A DNA stretch of 17,581 bases, taken from Bin22 sp034428635. Lineage in GTDB: Bacteria; Chloroflexota; Dehalococcoidia; Lucifugimonadales; UBA3495. This document shows, piece by piece, positions 6,938 through 14,529 of this stretch. How positions within the stretch are numbered: the first letter of the stretch is position 1; each line of letters begins with the position of its first letter. A program made the translations under genes and the position numbers. The notes beneath the pieces were generated by a model. That model worked only from the letters and a program-made list of their open reading frames with translations, was not told the origin of the DNA and made no database searches. Where the stretch lies: NCBI GenBank assembly GCA_034428635.1, contig DAOUHR010000087.1, positions 1 through 17,581 on the forward strand, written 5' to 3'.

Positions 6938-8089
6938 CTAGACCGCCACCGCCACCTCGACTGAGTTGATGGGCGGCAGGTTTTCCACCATCAGTTCCCA
7001 GTGCTCCCCCTCGTCCCTGCTGTAGAAAATCTGGCCGTTCACGGTGCCCACGTAAACCCCCACCGGGTCAAGAGTGTCGGTAGCCATTCCCTCCCGCAGT
7101 ACGTGAAGGTAGGCGTGTTCCTGGGGCAGACCGTTGGTCAACGCCTCCCATTCGTCGCCACCGGTGCGACTGCGGAAGATGCGGAACCTGGCCCCGGAGG
7201 CGTAGCGGATTCCACCGCCCACGTCGGTCCCCAGCGCCTCGTCCTCGGGCAGTACGAAGAGGGTTTGCGGATCCCGGGGATGCAGACCCAGCACGAACCC
7301 GAACCGGGAAGGCAGCCCCTCGGTGATGTCAGTCCACTCTTCACCGTAGCTGTCGGTACGGTAAACTCCGCAGTGGTTCTGCTGGTACAGCAGGCCAGGC
7401 GTGGCGGGCTGCGGCAGCAGCTTGTGGGGACACTGACCCCATTCCGGCAAGGGATCACCGGGGTTGAAGTCGGCGCGAACACCCCTGTTCGCGGGGCGCC
7501 AGCTTTCGCCGCCATCGTCGGTGCGGAAGACGCCGGCTGCCGATATGCCCACCCACATGCGTTCGGGGTTTTCTCGGTCCAATGCGATGCTGTGGAGGCA
7601 CAGACCCCCAAAGCCTGGCATCCACTCTGACCGGGTGGGGTGTTTGCCCAAGCCCGCTACTTCGCGCCAGGTGGTGCCCCCATCGGTTGACTTGAAGATG
7701 GCTGCGGGCTGGACTCCTGCGTAAAGGGTATCGGGTTCACTGCTTCTGCCGGGCTCGATGTGCCAGATGTTGGCGACGGTGGGGCCGTCGTGTTCGGCGT
7801 ACCCGGGTTTGTCGGCGAACCGGGGCTGTTCCCTGGACTGAGCCCACGTCCCGCCCAGGTCGTCGCTGTATTCCACCTGTGGCCCAAACCACATGCTGTT
7901 GCTGGCCGAGTATATTCGGCCTCCGGCGCGTGGGTCATAAACCAGGTGAAAAATATCGGTGCCCGGGTTGTAGGGACCGGAAAGCTGCCACCGACGGCGG
8001 GACTGGTCGCCGGTCAGTATGAAGGCGCCCTTGCGGGTGCCTGCCAGCACCAGCAGGTCGCCGGGGCGTGTGGCGGCTCCGTCTGTCAT
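6938..8089 (-). CDS. Asp-box (BNR) repeat beta-propeller protein, sortilin/sialidase-like fold
   Basis: This 383-residue protein contains six Asp-box motifs of the S-x-D-x-G-x-x-W type, near residues 75-82, 134-141, 190-197, 245-252, 307-314 and 357-364, for example STDGGTTW and TDDGGESW. They mark the turns of a multi-bladed propeller of the kind found in sialidases, sortilins and xyloglucanases. The arginine triad of true sialidases was not identified, so hydrolase activity is not claimed. No signal peptide is seen, so it appears cytoplasmic, which is unusual for such propellers. The ATG at 8089 is preferred over an in-frame GTG at 8092, with GAGGAG 8 nt upstream. It lies 50 bp behind the MDR gene and is probably the last gene of that unit. 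Its role may be binding or scaffolding; this is unknown. Confidence 0.82.
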   Translation of the reverse strand: MTDGAATRPGDLLVLAGTRKGAFILTGDQSRRRWQLSGPYNPGTDIFHLVYDPRAGGRIYSASNSMWFGPQVEYSDDLGGTWAQSREQPRFADKPGYAEHDGPTVANIWHIEPGRSSEPDTLYAGVQPAAIFKSTDGGTTWREVAGLGKHPTRSEWMPGFGGLCLHSIALDRENPERMWVGISAAGVFRTDDGGESWRPANRGVRADFNPGDPLPEWGQCPHKLLPQPATPGLLYQQNHCGVYRTDSYGEEWTDITEGLPSRFGFVLGLHPRDPQTLFVLPEDEALGTDVGGGIRYASGARFRIFRSRTGGDEWEALTNGLPQEHAYLHVLREGMATDTLDPVGVYVGTVNGQIFYSRDEGEHWELMVENLPPINSVEVAVAV

Positions 8090-8139
8090 CACTCCTGCTC
8101 CTCAAGCCTGGCTTGCCTTGGCGGCAGCCATTCTAGCAC

Positions 8140-9105
8140 TTAAGGAGTGAGAATTACCTTGCCGTGGGTGCCCCGGTTTGACAGATGTTGGTGAGCCTGG
8201 GCTACTTCGGACATGGGCAGCACCCGGTCCACCACCAGGCGGACCCTGCCGTCGGCCAGCATGGGAAAAAGTTCGGCCATGGCCGCCGGGTGGTCCAGGC
8301 GACCGGCCGGAGAGCGGCCCATGCTGAACCCGATGACGGTGCGGTTGGCGCCAAATATGTCGCCGCTGGCCAGGTCGGCGGGAGTGCCGGAAGCATTGCC
8401 ATAGGAAATAAGCTTTCCATAGGAGGCAACGCAGCGGACGCTCTTCTCCAGGACCTGTCCGCCTACGCATTCCAGGACCAGTTCCACACCGTTGCCGCCG
8501 GTCATCTGCCGGACCTCTTCCTCAAAGTCCTGCGCTACGTAGTTGATGGTCTCATCGGCGCCCAGGGAACGGGCAAGGTCCAGCTTTTCGGTAGATGAGG
8601 CGGTGGTGATGACCCGGGCGCCGAAGGCCTTGGCCAACTGAATGGCGACGGTTCCCACGCCCGAGGCCCCCGCCTGGATAAGTACCGTATCGCCCGGTTG
8701 CACCTGGCCGCGGCTCTTAAGCAGGTGGTAAGCAGTGAGAAAGACTATGGGCATCCCGCCGGCGTGGACCGGGTCAAGTGACTCCGGGTAGGGGAAGACG
8801 TAATTGCCGTTAATGGAAACGTACTCGGCATTGCCCTGGGGGCCCATCCCCATGACCTTCTGCCCGACGCTGAGACCCGCTACACCCTCGCCAATTTCCA
8901 CAATGGTGCCCGCCGCTTCCAACCCGAGGGTGGAAGGCAGATCGGGGCCCGGGTAGTTGCCCTGCCGCCGCATGATGTCGGCGTAATTCACTCCCGATGA
9001 ATCGACTTTAATGATTACCTGGCCGGGCCGGATCGTGGGTTCAGGCACCTCGGCCCATTGCAGCACTTCCAGGCCGCCAAATTCTTCGATTCGTACCGCT
9101 TTCAT
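8140..9105 (-). CDS. Quinone oxidoreductase-type, zinc-independent medium-chain dehydrogenase
   Basis: The 321-residue protein is an MDR of the NADPH:quinone oxidoreductase (zeta-crystallin/QOR) branch, about the usual length of 325. It has the GroES-like N-terminal domain (IRPGQVIIKVDSSGVNYADI, 25-44), the LPSTLGLEAAGTIVEIG stretch (56-72) that contains no zinc-ligand Cys/His pair, and the Rossmann nucleotide motif AGASGVG (145-151) followed by ASSTEK (169-174), which suits NADPH. Such enzymes reduce quinones or enones in the cytoplasm. The start at 9105 follows GGAGAG at 5 nt; an upstream in-frame ATG at 9126 lacks this. Neighbours on the same strand are the D-2-hydroxyacid dehydrogenase (120 bp upstream) and the propeller gene downstream. 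The substrate is not known. Confidence 0.9.
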   Translation of the reverse strand: MKAVRIEEFGGLEVLQWAEVPEPTIRPGQVIIKVDSSGVNYADIMRRQGNYPGPDLPSTLGLEAAGTIVEIGEGVAGLSVGQKVMGMGPQGNAEYVSINGNYVFPYPESLDPVHAGGMPIVFLTAYHLLKSRGQVQPGDTVLIQAGASGVGTVAIQLAKAFGARVITTASSTEKLDLARSLGADETINYVAQDFEEEVRQMTGGNGVELVLECVGGQVLEKSVRCVASYGKLISYGNASGTPADLASGDIFGANRTVIGFSMGRSPAGRLDHPAAMAELFPMLADGRVRLVVDRVLPMSEVAQAHQHLSNRGTHGKVILTP

Positions 9106-9126
9106 TCCGTCTCTCCAGCTAAACAT

Positions 9127-9153
9127 GGATGGTCAGGATGTACAGGATGGGTT
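9127..9153. repeat. Three tandem 9-bp units (GGATGNNNN)
   Basis: GGATG recurs at 9127, 9136 and 9145 with a strict 9-bp period, in units GGATGGTCA, GGATGTACA and GGATGGGTT. It lies in the 120-bp gap between the hydroxyacid dehydrogenase and MDR genes. Similar GGATG-period motifs are common intergenic repeats in environmental bacteria, as far as I recall. Confidence 0.5.
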
Positions 9154-9225
9154 GGCAAAGAGAGTATTGCTTTACCCGGATTACCCGTTCCCGTGTTAGT
9201 CCAGTCTATCCATGCTTGAATCTCT

Positions 9226-10212
9226 TCAGGTTTGCGGGCGCAGCTGGGCCGCTGACAGGACCTCAGGATTGATTACCCTTACCGGCTCCCCGGCGGCGTA
9301 GGCCCGTACGTCCTCTATGGCCCCGGCATAAAAGGCCCGGTAACCTTCCTCGGTGACATAGCCCAGATGGGGGGCAATGATTGTGTTGTCCAGTCTCAGG
9401 AAAGGGTGGTCCGAAGGCAGGGGCTCAACGTCGAAAGTGTCCAGGGCCGCCCCGGTAATGGCCCTGCGCTCCAGGGCATCCACCAGCGCCGCCTCGTCCA
9501 CGATGGGGCCACGGGAGATGTTGACCAGGTAGGAGGTGGATTTCATCAGGCCAATTTCACGGGCTCCTACCAGCCCCAGAGTACGGTCGCTGAGGCGCAG
9601 ATGCACCGAGGCGATGTCCGATTCGCGGAAGAGCGTATCCTTGTCCACCAGGGTGGCCTGGCATTCGGCGGCGCGCTCGGCGGTAAGGTTCTGGCTCCAG
9701 GCGATGACGTTCATCTGGAAGGCGTTGCCCACCCGGGCCATGAGTCCCCCAATGTGGCCCAGGCCGATCAGGCCCAGAGTCTTGTCCTTCAGTCCCACCC
9801 CAATGGTCGTCTGCCAGTGGCCCTCCCGGGTAAGGCGGTCCTCCTGGGGAATCTTGCGCAGTATTCCGAGAATCAAGCCCCAGGTAAGTTCGGTGGGGCC
9901 CTCCCCGGCGCCTCCGGTGCCGCAGACTACGATGCCCAGCTCGGTGGCGGCTTCCACGTCATAGGAAGCATTGCGGCCGCCGGTGGTAATCAACAGGCGC
10001 AGGTCGGGGAGGTTGTTAAGCACCCTGCGGGGGAATGCGGTTCGTTCCCGCATTCCAATGACAGCGTCGAAACCCTGCAGTCGTTGCGCCAATGCGTCTT
10101 CGTCGGCAAGGTGGTCTCGAAAGACCACTGGTTCCCAACCCTCCGGCAGTGCTGACCAGTCGGCCATTTGCAGGGCAACTTCCTGGTAATCGTCCAATAC
10201 TGCTACTTTCAA
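9226..10212 (-). CDS. D-isomer specific 2-hydroxyacid dehydrogenase, NAD(P)-dependent
   Basis: The 328-residue protein belongs to the D-2-hydroxyacid dehydrogenase family (D-lactate, glycerate and hydroxypyruvate reductase relatives) and interconverts a 2-oxoacid and a D-2-hydroxyacid. The nucleotide motif GLGHIG lies at 150-155. The catalytic triad is complete: Arg234 in NISRGPIVDE, Glu263 in FDVEPLP, His282 in APHLGYVTEEG. After the second strand of the Rossmann fold comes WSQN rather than an acidic residue, so NADP use is possible. The start codon is TTG at 10212, supported by AGGAG 8 nt upstream and by the family N-terminus KVAVLDDYQ. It lies 138 bp behind the luciferase-like gene and 120 bp ahead of the MDR gene on the same strand. 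The substrate is unknown. Confidence 0.92.
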   Translation of the reverse strand: MKVAVLDDYQEVALQMADWSALPEGWEPVVFRDHLADEDALAQRLQGFDAVIGMRERTAFPRRVLNNLPDLRLLITTGGRNASYDVEAATELGIVVCGTGGAGEGPTELTWGLILGILRKIPQEDRLTREGHWQTTIGVGLKDKTLGLIGLGHIGGLMARVGNAFQMNVIAWSQNLTAERAAECQATLVDKDTLFRESDIASVHLRLSDRTLGLVGAREIGLMKSTSYLVNISRGPIVDEAALVDALERRAITGAALDTFDVEPLPSDHPFLRLDNTIIAPHLGYVTEEGYRAFYAGAIEDVRAYAAGEPVRVINPEVLSAAQLRPQT

Positions 10213-10235
10213 GGGAAAAGCTCCTGAAGGAGGCT
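10213..10235 (-). promoter_or_regulatory. Shine-Dalgarno inside a small hairpin before the TTG-start dehydrogenase
   Basis: On the minus strand CTCC-TTCA-GGAG, flanked by AG and CT, folds so that the GGAG of the Shine-Dalgarno (10221-10225) is in the 3' arm. With the TTG start this may lower or regulate translation. The stem is short, so the effect may be minor. Confidence 0.35.
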
Positions 10236-10317
10236 ACCTGAACTTTTGTGGGCCATGGGTGGTAGAGAGTGGTTGGACACTTCTCTCCACATGCCGATCC
10301 CTTCTACAGGCGCCAAC

Positions 10318-10337
10318 TTTCCCCCGTCAAGGGGAAA
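10318..10337 (-). terminator. Hairpin after the luciferase-like gene, weak or partial terminator
   Basis: TTTCCCC (10318-10324) and GGGGAAA (10331-10337) form a 7-bp stem with a 6-nt loop, 14 bp beyond the stop of the oxidoreductase gene. No U-run follows on the minus strand, so it may stabilise the mRNA end or cause only partial termination within the unit. Confidence 0.4.
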
Positions 10338-10350
10338 TTAACACTCTGGC

Positions 10351-11400
10351 CTATTTGAAGTGGGTGGCAACGTCCTTCGCCAGAATTTCCATGCTGCGCA
10401 TTACCCGGTCGGGCGGAATCAGGCCGCCGGGGTTCAGTTCGGCGATGACGCTCTTCAGTCCCAGATCTTCCTGAAGGTTGGTGAGGCGGCCGACAAGCCC
10501 CTCGGCCGAACCGAAGGCCACCTTGGTTTCCAGCATCTTGTCGAAACTCATCTGGGCCAGCCGGTCGCCCCGTCCCTGCCTCAACTCCGTGGCCTCAGTG
10601 CCTGCCCTGCCGGCCGAATCTCTGTAAAGGGAACTCATCCGGCTGAAGTAGTTGTGGATGCTCTCCGCCGGATCGTCCAGGGCAGCCTGTTCCGTCTCGC
10701 CGGCATAAATGGGTATGCGGAGGGACACGTCACCCTCGCCGGAGTGGCCTGCCTGCTGCCAGGCTTCCCGGTATTTATCCAGGTTGACCCGCAGGTCGTC
10801 GACGTCCATCCCCCGCAGGCCCACGAAAATAGGCATACCCTGCTGGCCCATGCGGGGGAAGGTCTCCTCGGTTGTGGCGGCGACCCTCAAGGGTGGGTGG
10901 GGCAGCGTATGGGGAGTGGGTGAGATGTGGGCGCTTTCGATCTGGAAATATTCCCCGTGGTAGGAGAAGGCCTCTCCTTTCCACGCTTCCAGGATGATTT
11001 CCAGGGCTTCCTCGAAGCGGCCCCGGCTCTCTTCATAGGGAATGCCATAAACGTCGTAGGCGCGGGGGAAGGCGCTTCGGCCAATGCCGAAATCGAAACG
11101 GCCCTCCGCTATCTGGTCCACGGTGGCCATTTCCTCGGCTATGCGCAGGGGGTTGCCCAGGGGCAGGACTGATACTGCGGTCCCCACCCGCAGCCGCTCG
11201 GTGCGGGTGGCGATAGAACTGGCGATGACGGCAGGAGATGACAGAACGGTGCGGGCAGGCGCGAAATGGACTTCAGACAGCCAGGCCTCGTCGATACCCC
11301 ACTCCTCGGCGGCGTCCACCAGGGCGAACCCCTCCTTGAAGGCGTCAACCTGGGTGCCTCCGTCCCGGCGTTCAAACTGCATGAAAATGCCAAAGTCCAT
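10351..11400 (-). CDS. LLM-class flavin-dependent oxidoreductase
   Basis: The 349-residue protein is a luciferase-fold, FMN-dependent oxidoreductase. Motifs: MDFGIFMQFERR at the start, GIDEAWLSEVHF (35-46), VLPLGNPLRIAEEMATVDQIAEGRFDFGIGR (78-108) for FMN binding, and a later HPPLRVAATTEETFPRMG. The SEVHF form differs from the GEHI of the paralogue at 4600, so the two probably act on different substrates. I chose the ATG at 11400 because AGGAGGG ends 4 nt before it and homology begins there; the frame is open back to 11475, but those residues lie in the likely leader. It is the first gene of a four-gene minus-strand series with gaps of 138, 120 and 50 bp. Confidence 0.9.
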   Translation of the reverse strand: MDFGIFMQFERRDGGTQVDAFKEGFALVDAAEEWGIDEAWLSEVHFAPARTVLSSPAVIASSIATRTERLRVGTAVSVLPLGNPLRIAEEMATVDQIAEGRFDFGIGRSAFPRAYDVYGIPYEESRGRFEEALEIILEAWKGEAFSYHGEYFQIESAHISPTPHTLPHPPLRVAATTEETFPRMGQQGMPIFVGLRGMDVDDLRVNLDKYREAWQQAGHSGEGDVSLRIPIYAGETEQAALDDPAESIHNYFSRMSSLYRDSAGRAGTEATELRQGRGDRLAQMSFDKMLETKVAFGSAEGLVGRLTNLQEDLGLKSVIAELNPGGLIPPDRVMRSMEILAKDVATHFK

Positions 11401-11525
11401 AATCCCTCCTGATGACCTTCCCCGCTTGATTGGGGTAACCCACAACTTCGTCAATTCGCAGGGGGAGGCGCTCATAGGGGAGCTTCCTGCGGTCGCCGCC
11501 TGTCAGGTATGGGCAGTGCGCTAAA

Positions 11526-11553
11526 GTTAAACACACGGCCAAGGTGGGGTCAA
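11526..11553 (-). promoter_or_regulatory. Sigma-70-like promoter of the luciferase-like gene series
   Basis: TTGACC (11548-11553) and TTTAAC (11526-11531) are 16 bp apart on the minus strand, matching consensus at five and four of six positions by my count. The start would be near 11519, giving a leader of about 119 nt. Confidence 0.4.
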
Positions 11554-11643
11554 GGTGGAGGAGTCAGGGAGGAGACCGTAGCCCACCTGGCATTAAGCAG
11601 GGCGAGCGGCTCAAAACCACTCTCGGGCTGAGCGACAAAGAGA

Positions 11644-11671
11644 GGGCCATCCCGTCGCGACGGGATGGCCC
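11644..11671 (-). terminator. 28-bp perfect palindrome, probable intrinsic terminator of the ABC lipoprotein gene
   Basis: GGGCCATCCCGTCG (11644-11657) is followed at once by its exact reverse complement. As RNA it folds into a 12-bp stem with a CGCG loop. It lies 27 bp after the lipoprotein stop, and on the minus strand TCTCTTTGTC follows, a modest U-rich tract. It may also act on transcripts from the other side or be a dispersed palindromic repeat. Confidence 0.65.
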
Positions 11672-11698
11672 GGAGAGGCTTGGGGTATTGGGCGAAGG

Positions 11699-13690
11699 TT
11701 ATTCGCCGCCAGGGACGCCCTGGGTCTGACCCGAGAAGCCGGAATCGTTGTAGCGGTTCGGGTCAATCCACATGTGGGCCCAACGGAGGTGGCTGGAGGT
11801 GGGACCAGGGAAGTGGACGTAGCCGCGGACCTCAGGCCAGAAAGCAACCCCTTCCTGCTCCCAGAAGGAGGGGAAGTTCCAGTACTGTTGCATGAGGTGG
11901 ATCTGGATTTCCTGACCCAACTTCTTTCTTTCCTCGAAGGCGGTCATCTGGCCCAACTCCTCAAACATAGCCTCCGCTGCGGAGTCGCAGGAAGTACCCG
12001 GAGTTTGGAAGTTGTACAGGCTCTCGCACCGGTGGTTGTGGCCGAGGCCCAGGAAGGGATCGTCCACGCCGGCTACGCCACCGGTGGAGGCCATGAAGTC
12101 GCCCCAGTCGCCGGCCTGCCTGGACTTCCGGTAGGCGATGGTTTCCACGGTGTCAAAGTCAGTCTTGATGCCCAGCAGGCGCAGCTGCTCCTGCATGTAG
12201 GTAGCGCGATTGACCCGCTGGTTGTCGCTTTCTACCGTCAACACGTAGGTCTTGTCGAAGTCGAAGCCCTCTTCCTTCAGAATCTGGATGGCCTCGGCCC
12301 GTTGGGCCTCCATGTCGGCCGGTGGGCACCAGCCGGGAATGCTGCAGGCCTGCTCTTCAGTTACTGCCCAGGGGCTGCCGGGAGGCATCAGGCCCAGTCC
12401 AGTGGAACCATAACCCTGGAGAGTCACCTTGATGCCGGTCAACTTGTCGAATCCCATGGCGACTGCCTGGCGGACCCGGACGTTGTCGAAGGGCGCATTT
12501 CGGCTGTTGATCCAGAGGTTTTCGCTGGAACGGGTGGCCCGGATTACCGTCTGGATCTGGTCGTGCTTCACGTATTGGTCGTACTGGCCGAAGTTGCGAA
12601 TCCAGTGCCAGTCAGTTTGGTGAGCCAGCATTGCGGCCTGTTGCGCGGACTCATCAAGAATGCCGAAGATGGTCAGGTTATAGATATAGGGCAGGCCATC
12701 AACGTGGTAATTGGGGTTGCGCGAGAAGTGCTGCTCGTCCACGCCGACCTGCTGGCCTTCGTCCCAGGTAAACGGCCCTGTTCCCACCGTCACATCCTGG
12801 AACATGGCTTCTTCGCCGCCGGCCTGGAACCAGGCCTTGTTAAATATCATGGCGGCCGGATTGCCGAAGCTCAGCAAGGGAACGGCCGAGGGACTCGTAA
12901 ACCTGAACTTCAAGGCAGATTCGTCTACGCACTGCATTTGCTTCAGGTCCACGTCGGTCAGCCGGTTCTTCATGTATGAGCCGGTAATGCCCTCTTCCGT
13001 GATCATGATTTCGTAGCTGTAACGGGCGTCCTCACAGGTCATGGGTTCGCCGTTGTGCCACATCACGTTGTCCTTGAGGAAGAAGGTTACACCTTGCAGA
13101 TCATCGTCCACGGTCCACCCATAGGCCAGGCCGGGAATGTAGGGGCCGCCAGGATCGTACGGATCGTCCTGGATCAGGGTGTCGTGGGTCGGAACCCGGT
13201 ACCTTATTGTGGTGCCGCTGCGAGCGCCCCAGACATTGGCGTGTTCCAGCGGGTCTTCGTAGTTAATGCGGAGAGTCCCCCCGTAAACCGGTTCGCCATA
13301 GAACGACGTTGGTGGTTTCCAGTAGGAGGCGAACGAAGGCGCTTCCCGGGGTCCCATCGTCGACTCAGACACAGGCGCCAGGGCGGCCTGGGCTACCGAA
13401 GTGGGAGTAGGGACTGGTTGCGCCGCGGGTTGCTGGGCCGGTGCGGCGGAAGAACCGCCTGAGCTTGAACCGGACTGCTGTTGTTGTTGGGCCGCCGGCT
13501 GCGAGGGGGCAGATGGAGCCGCCGGCTGGGCGGGGGCCGCCTGTTGCTGGCTGGCGGCGGGAGCAGCGGGCTGCTGTGCCGGCTGGTCTTGAACCTCCGT
13601 TGCTGCGCCGCAAGCAACTACAAACATCATGCTGACGAGGGCGCCGGACATAAACAGGCGCCACAGCTTCCACTTCCTGTACGTGCTCAT
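11699..13690 (-). CDS. ABC transporter solute-binding lipoprotein, family 5 (peptide/nickel type)
   Basis: The 663-residue protein starts with a lipoprotein signal peptide: basic n-region (YRKWKLWR), hydrophobic core, lipobox VVAC with the lipidated Cys27. A linker of about 75 residues made of Q, A, P and S follows and would hold the binding domain away from the membrane. The SBP family-5 domain begins near YGGTLRINYEDPLEHANVW and includes YIPGLAYGWTVDDDLQGVTFFLKDNVMWHNGEPMTCEDARYSYEI-type sequence, the usual landmark of DppA/OppA proteins. GGGAGG lies 7 nt before ATG 13690 (4 nt before ATG 13693); the frame stays open to 13813, but that part is leader. No permease or ATPase gene is adjacent, so the partner genes are elsewhere. 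The ligand is unknown. Confidence 0.92.
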   Translation of the reverse strand: MSTYRKWKLWRLFMSGALVSMMFVVACGAATEVQDQPAQQPAAPAASQQQAAPAQPAAPSAPSQPAAQQQQQSGSSSGGSSAAPAQQPAAQPVPTPTSVAQAALAPVSESTMGPREAPSFASYWKPPTSFYGEPVYGGTLRINYEDPLEHANVWGARSGTTIRYRVPTHDTLIQDDPYDPGGPYIPGLAYGWTVDDDLQGVTFFLKDNVMWHNGEPMTCEDARYSYEIMITEEGITGSYMKNRLTDVDLKQMQCVDESALKFRFTSPSAVPLLSFGNPAAMIFNKAWFQAGGEEAMFQDVTVGTGPFTWDEGQQVGVDEQHFSRNPNYHVDGLPYIYNLTIFGILDESAQQAAMLAHQTDWHWIRNFGQYDQYVKHDQIQTVIRATRSSENLWINSRNAPFDNVRVRQAVAMGFDKLTGIKVTLQGYGSTGLGLMPPGSPWAVTEEQACSIPGWCPPADMEAQRAEAIQILKEEGFDFDKTYVLTVESDNQRVNRATYMQEQLRLLGIKTDFDTVETIAYRKSRQAGDWGDFMASTGGVAGVDDPFLGLGHNHRCESLYNFQTPGTSCDSAAEAMFEELGQMTAFEERKKLGQEIQIHLMQQYWNFPSFWEQEGVAFWPEVRGYVHFPGPTSSHLRWAHMWIDPNRYNDSGFSGQTQGVPGGE

Positions 13691-13846
13691 CATTATTCCT
13701 CCCTGATGGTGGTTCCCTGGGTCCTGGTGCCATAGGTAAGGGCTCTTGCAGATGCTAACGTTACGATGGTCGGTAATCACATCCGGGTCAAATACCGCCT
13801 TGTCGTGGGTCAACAGGAACCTGGTATCGGGCTATGAAACGCAATA

Positions 13847-13885
13847 CTGCGCCTGCCCAGGGTTAGCTCACCCGGCAGGCCGCAG
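13847..13885 (-). promoter_or_regulatory. Long hairpin in the leader of the ABC lipoprotein mRNA, possible attenuator
   Basis: The arms CTGC-GCCTGCC-CA-GGGT and ACCC-GGCAGGC-C-GCAG enclose a 6-nt loop: 15 base pairs in three blocks with two small bulges. In the minus-strand transcript it is followed by TATTGCGTTTC, a weak U-rich run. Just before it lies AAAGGAGGTGA (13898-13908), a full complement of the 16S rRNA 3' end, about 200 nt from the real start codon. A second hairpin, GGCATGC with GGTATGCC (13938-13967), lies further upstream. Confidence 0.5.
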
Positions 13886-14038
13886 AATGGTGCTTATTCA
13901 CCTCCTTTCTGAAGTTGGACGATAATTTAGAGGGAACGGCATACCACGCTTTTGAACGCCGCATGCCTCTTTTTCGCAAGAATATGGCTATCGTCGAGCC
14001 CCGACAGTAGCAATCGGTTCGTTGGGAATTTTCCGGCG

Positions 14039-14068
14039 AGTATATTTGTCCGGTAATTTGAATGTCAA
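14039..14068 (-). promoter_or_regulatory. Near-consensus sigma-70 promoter of the ABC lipoprotein gene
   Basis: A perfect TTGACA (14063-14068) and TATACT (14039-14044) are separated by 18 bp on the minus strand. Transcription would start near 14032, giving a leader of about 340 nt before the lipoprotein start. It is the best hexamer pair seen in the window after that of mazG. Confidence 0.65.
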
Positions 14069-14529
14069 CATTGTGAAATAAAGTACGATTGTTATTCGTC
14101 GTAGCTGCGTTTGAGCAGTTCGTATTCGGTAACTATATGGCCGAGGCCTGTTTGATTGTCTCCAGTTCAGAATAGGGAGTTTGCCTAAAAGCAGATGTCC
14201 TGACCGAAATCGTCGTACGGCAGACAATATGTGACAGATGTCTTACTTACTCTTGCTAAGAAAGGATTGGATTCTCGGGTCCCTGGTACATGGGAAATAC
14301 CAATGGAGGAGGCTAGACTTATCGGCTTACTCTGTACTGGAAATGCCGAAGAATCTCCGGGGAAATAGAGCTTTGATTCACCGAAGCGCCAATGGGGGCG
14401 GGCGCCAGGAATATTGAGGTGAACGCCACTCCTCCCATTCTTGCGGGATAAGTGTGGCCAGTACAGTCGCCACTCCAAAGGAAAGTTGCTGCCCTGGAAT
14501 CAGGGAGGAGTAATATCAGGACTCGGTAG
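14069..14529. other. About 460 bp without a recognisable gene
   Basis: This AT-richer stretch lies between the lipoprotein promoter and the uvrB terminator. The open frames on the minus strand (for instance 14185-14478) have irregular composition, no Shine-Dalgarno and no family resemblance. No tRNA or riboswitch pattern was recognised. Confidence 0.5.

Noticed and set aside
11401..11475. N-terminal extension of the second luciferase-like protein
   Set aside because: The homologous start MDFGIF is directly preceded by AGGAGGG; the extension has no family resemblance.
11774..12979. A 401-codon plus-strand open frame opposite the lipoprotein gene
   Set aside because: It is antisense to a clear SBP family-5 protein in a GC-rich region, where long antisense frames arise by chance; no family features.
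14185..14478. Open frame of 97 codons on the minus strand in the gap between uvrB and the lipoprotein gene
   Set aside because: No ribosome-binding site, no recognisable family and irregular composition; it fits chance.
14499..14514. Plus-strand ATCAGGGAGGAGTAAT resembling the lipoprotein ribosome-binding region (15 of 16 bases)
   Set aside because: Considered as a decayed paralogue start, but no coding remnant follows and similar AGGGAGG sequences precede other genes here, so it is probably just a strong Shine-Dalgarno-like string.
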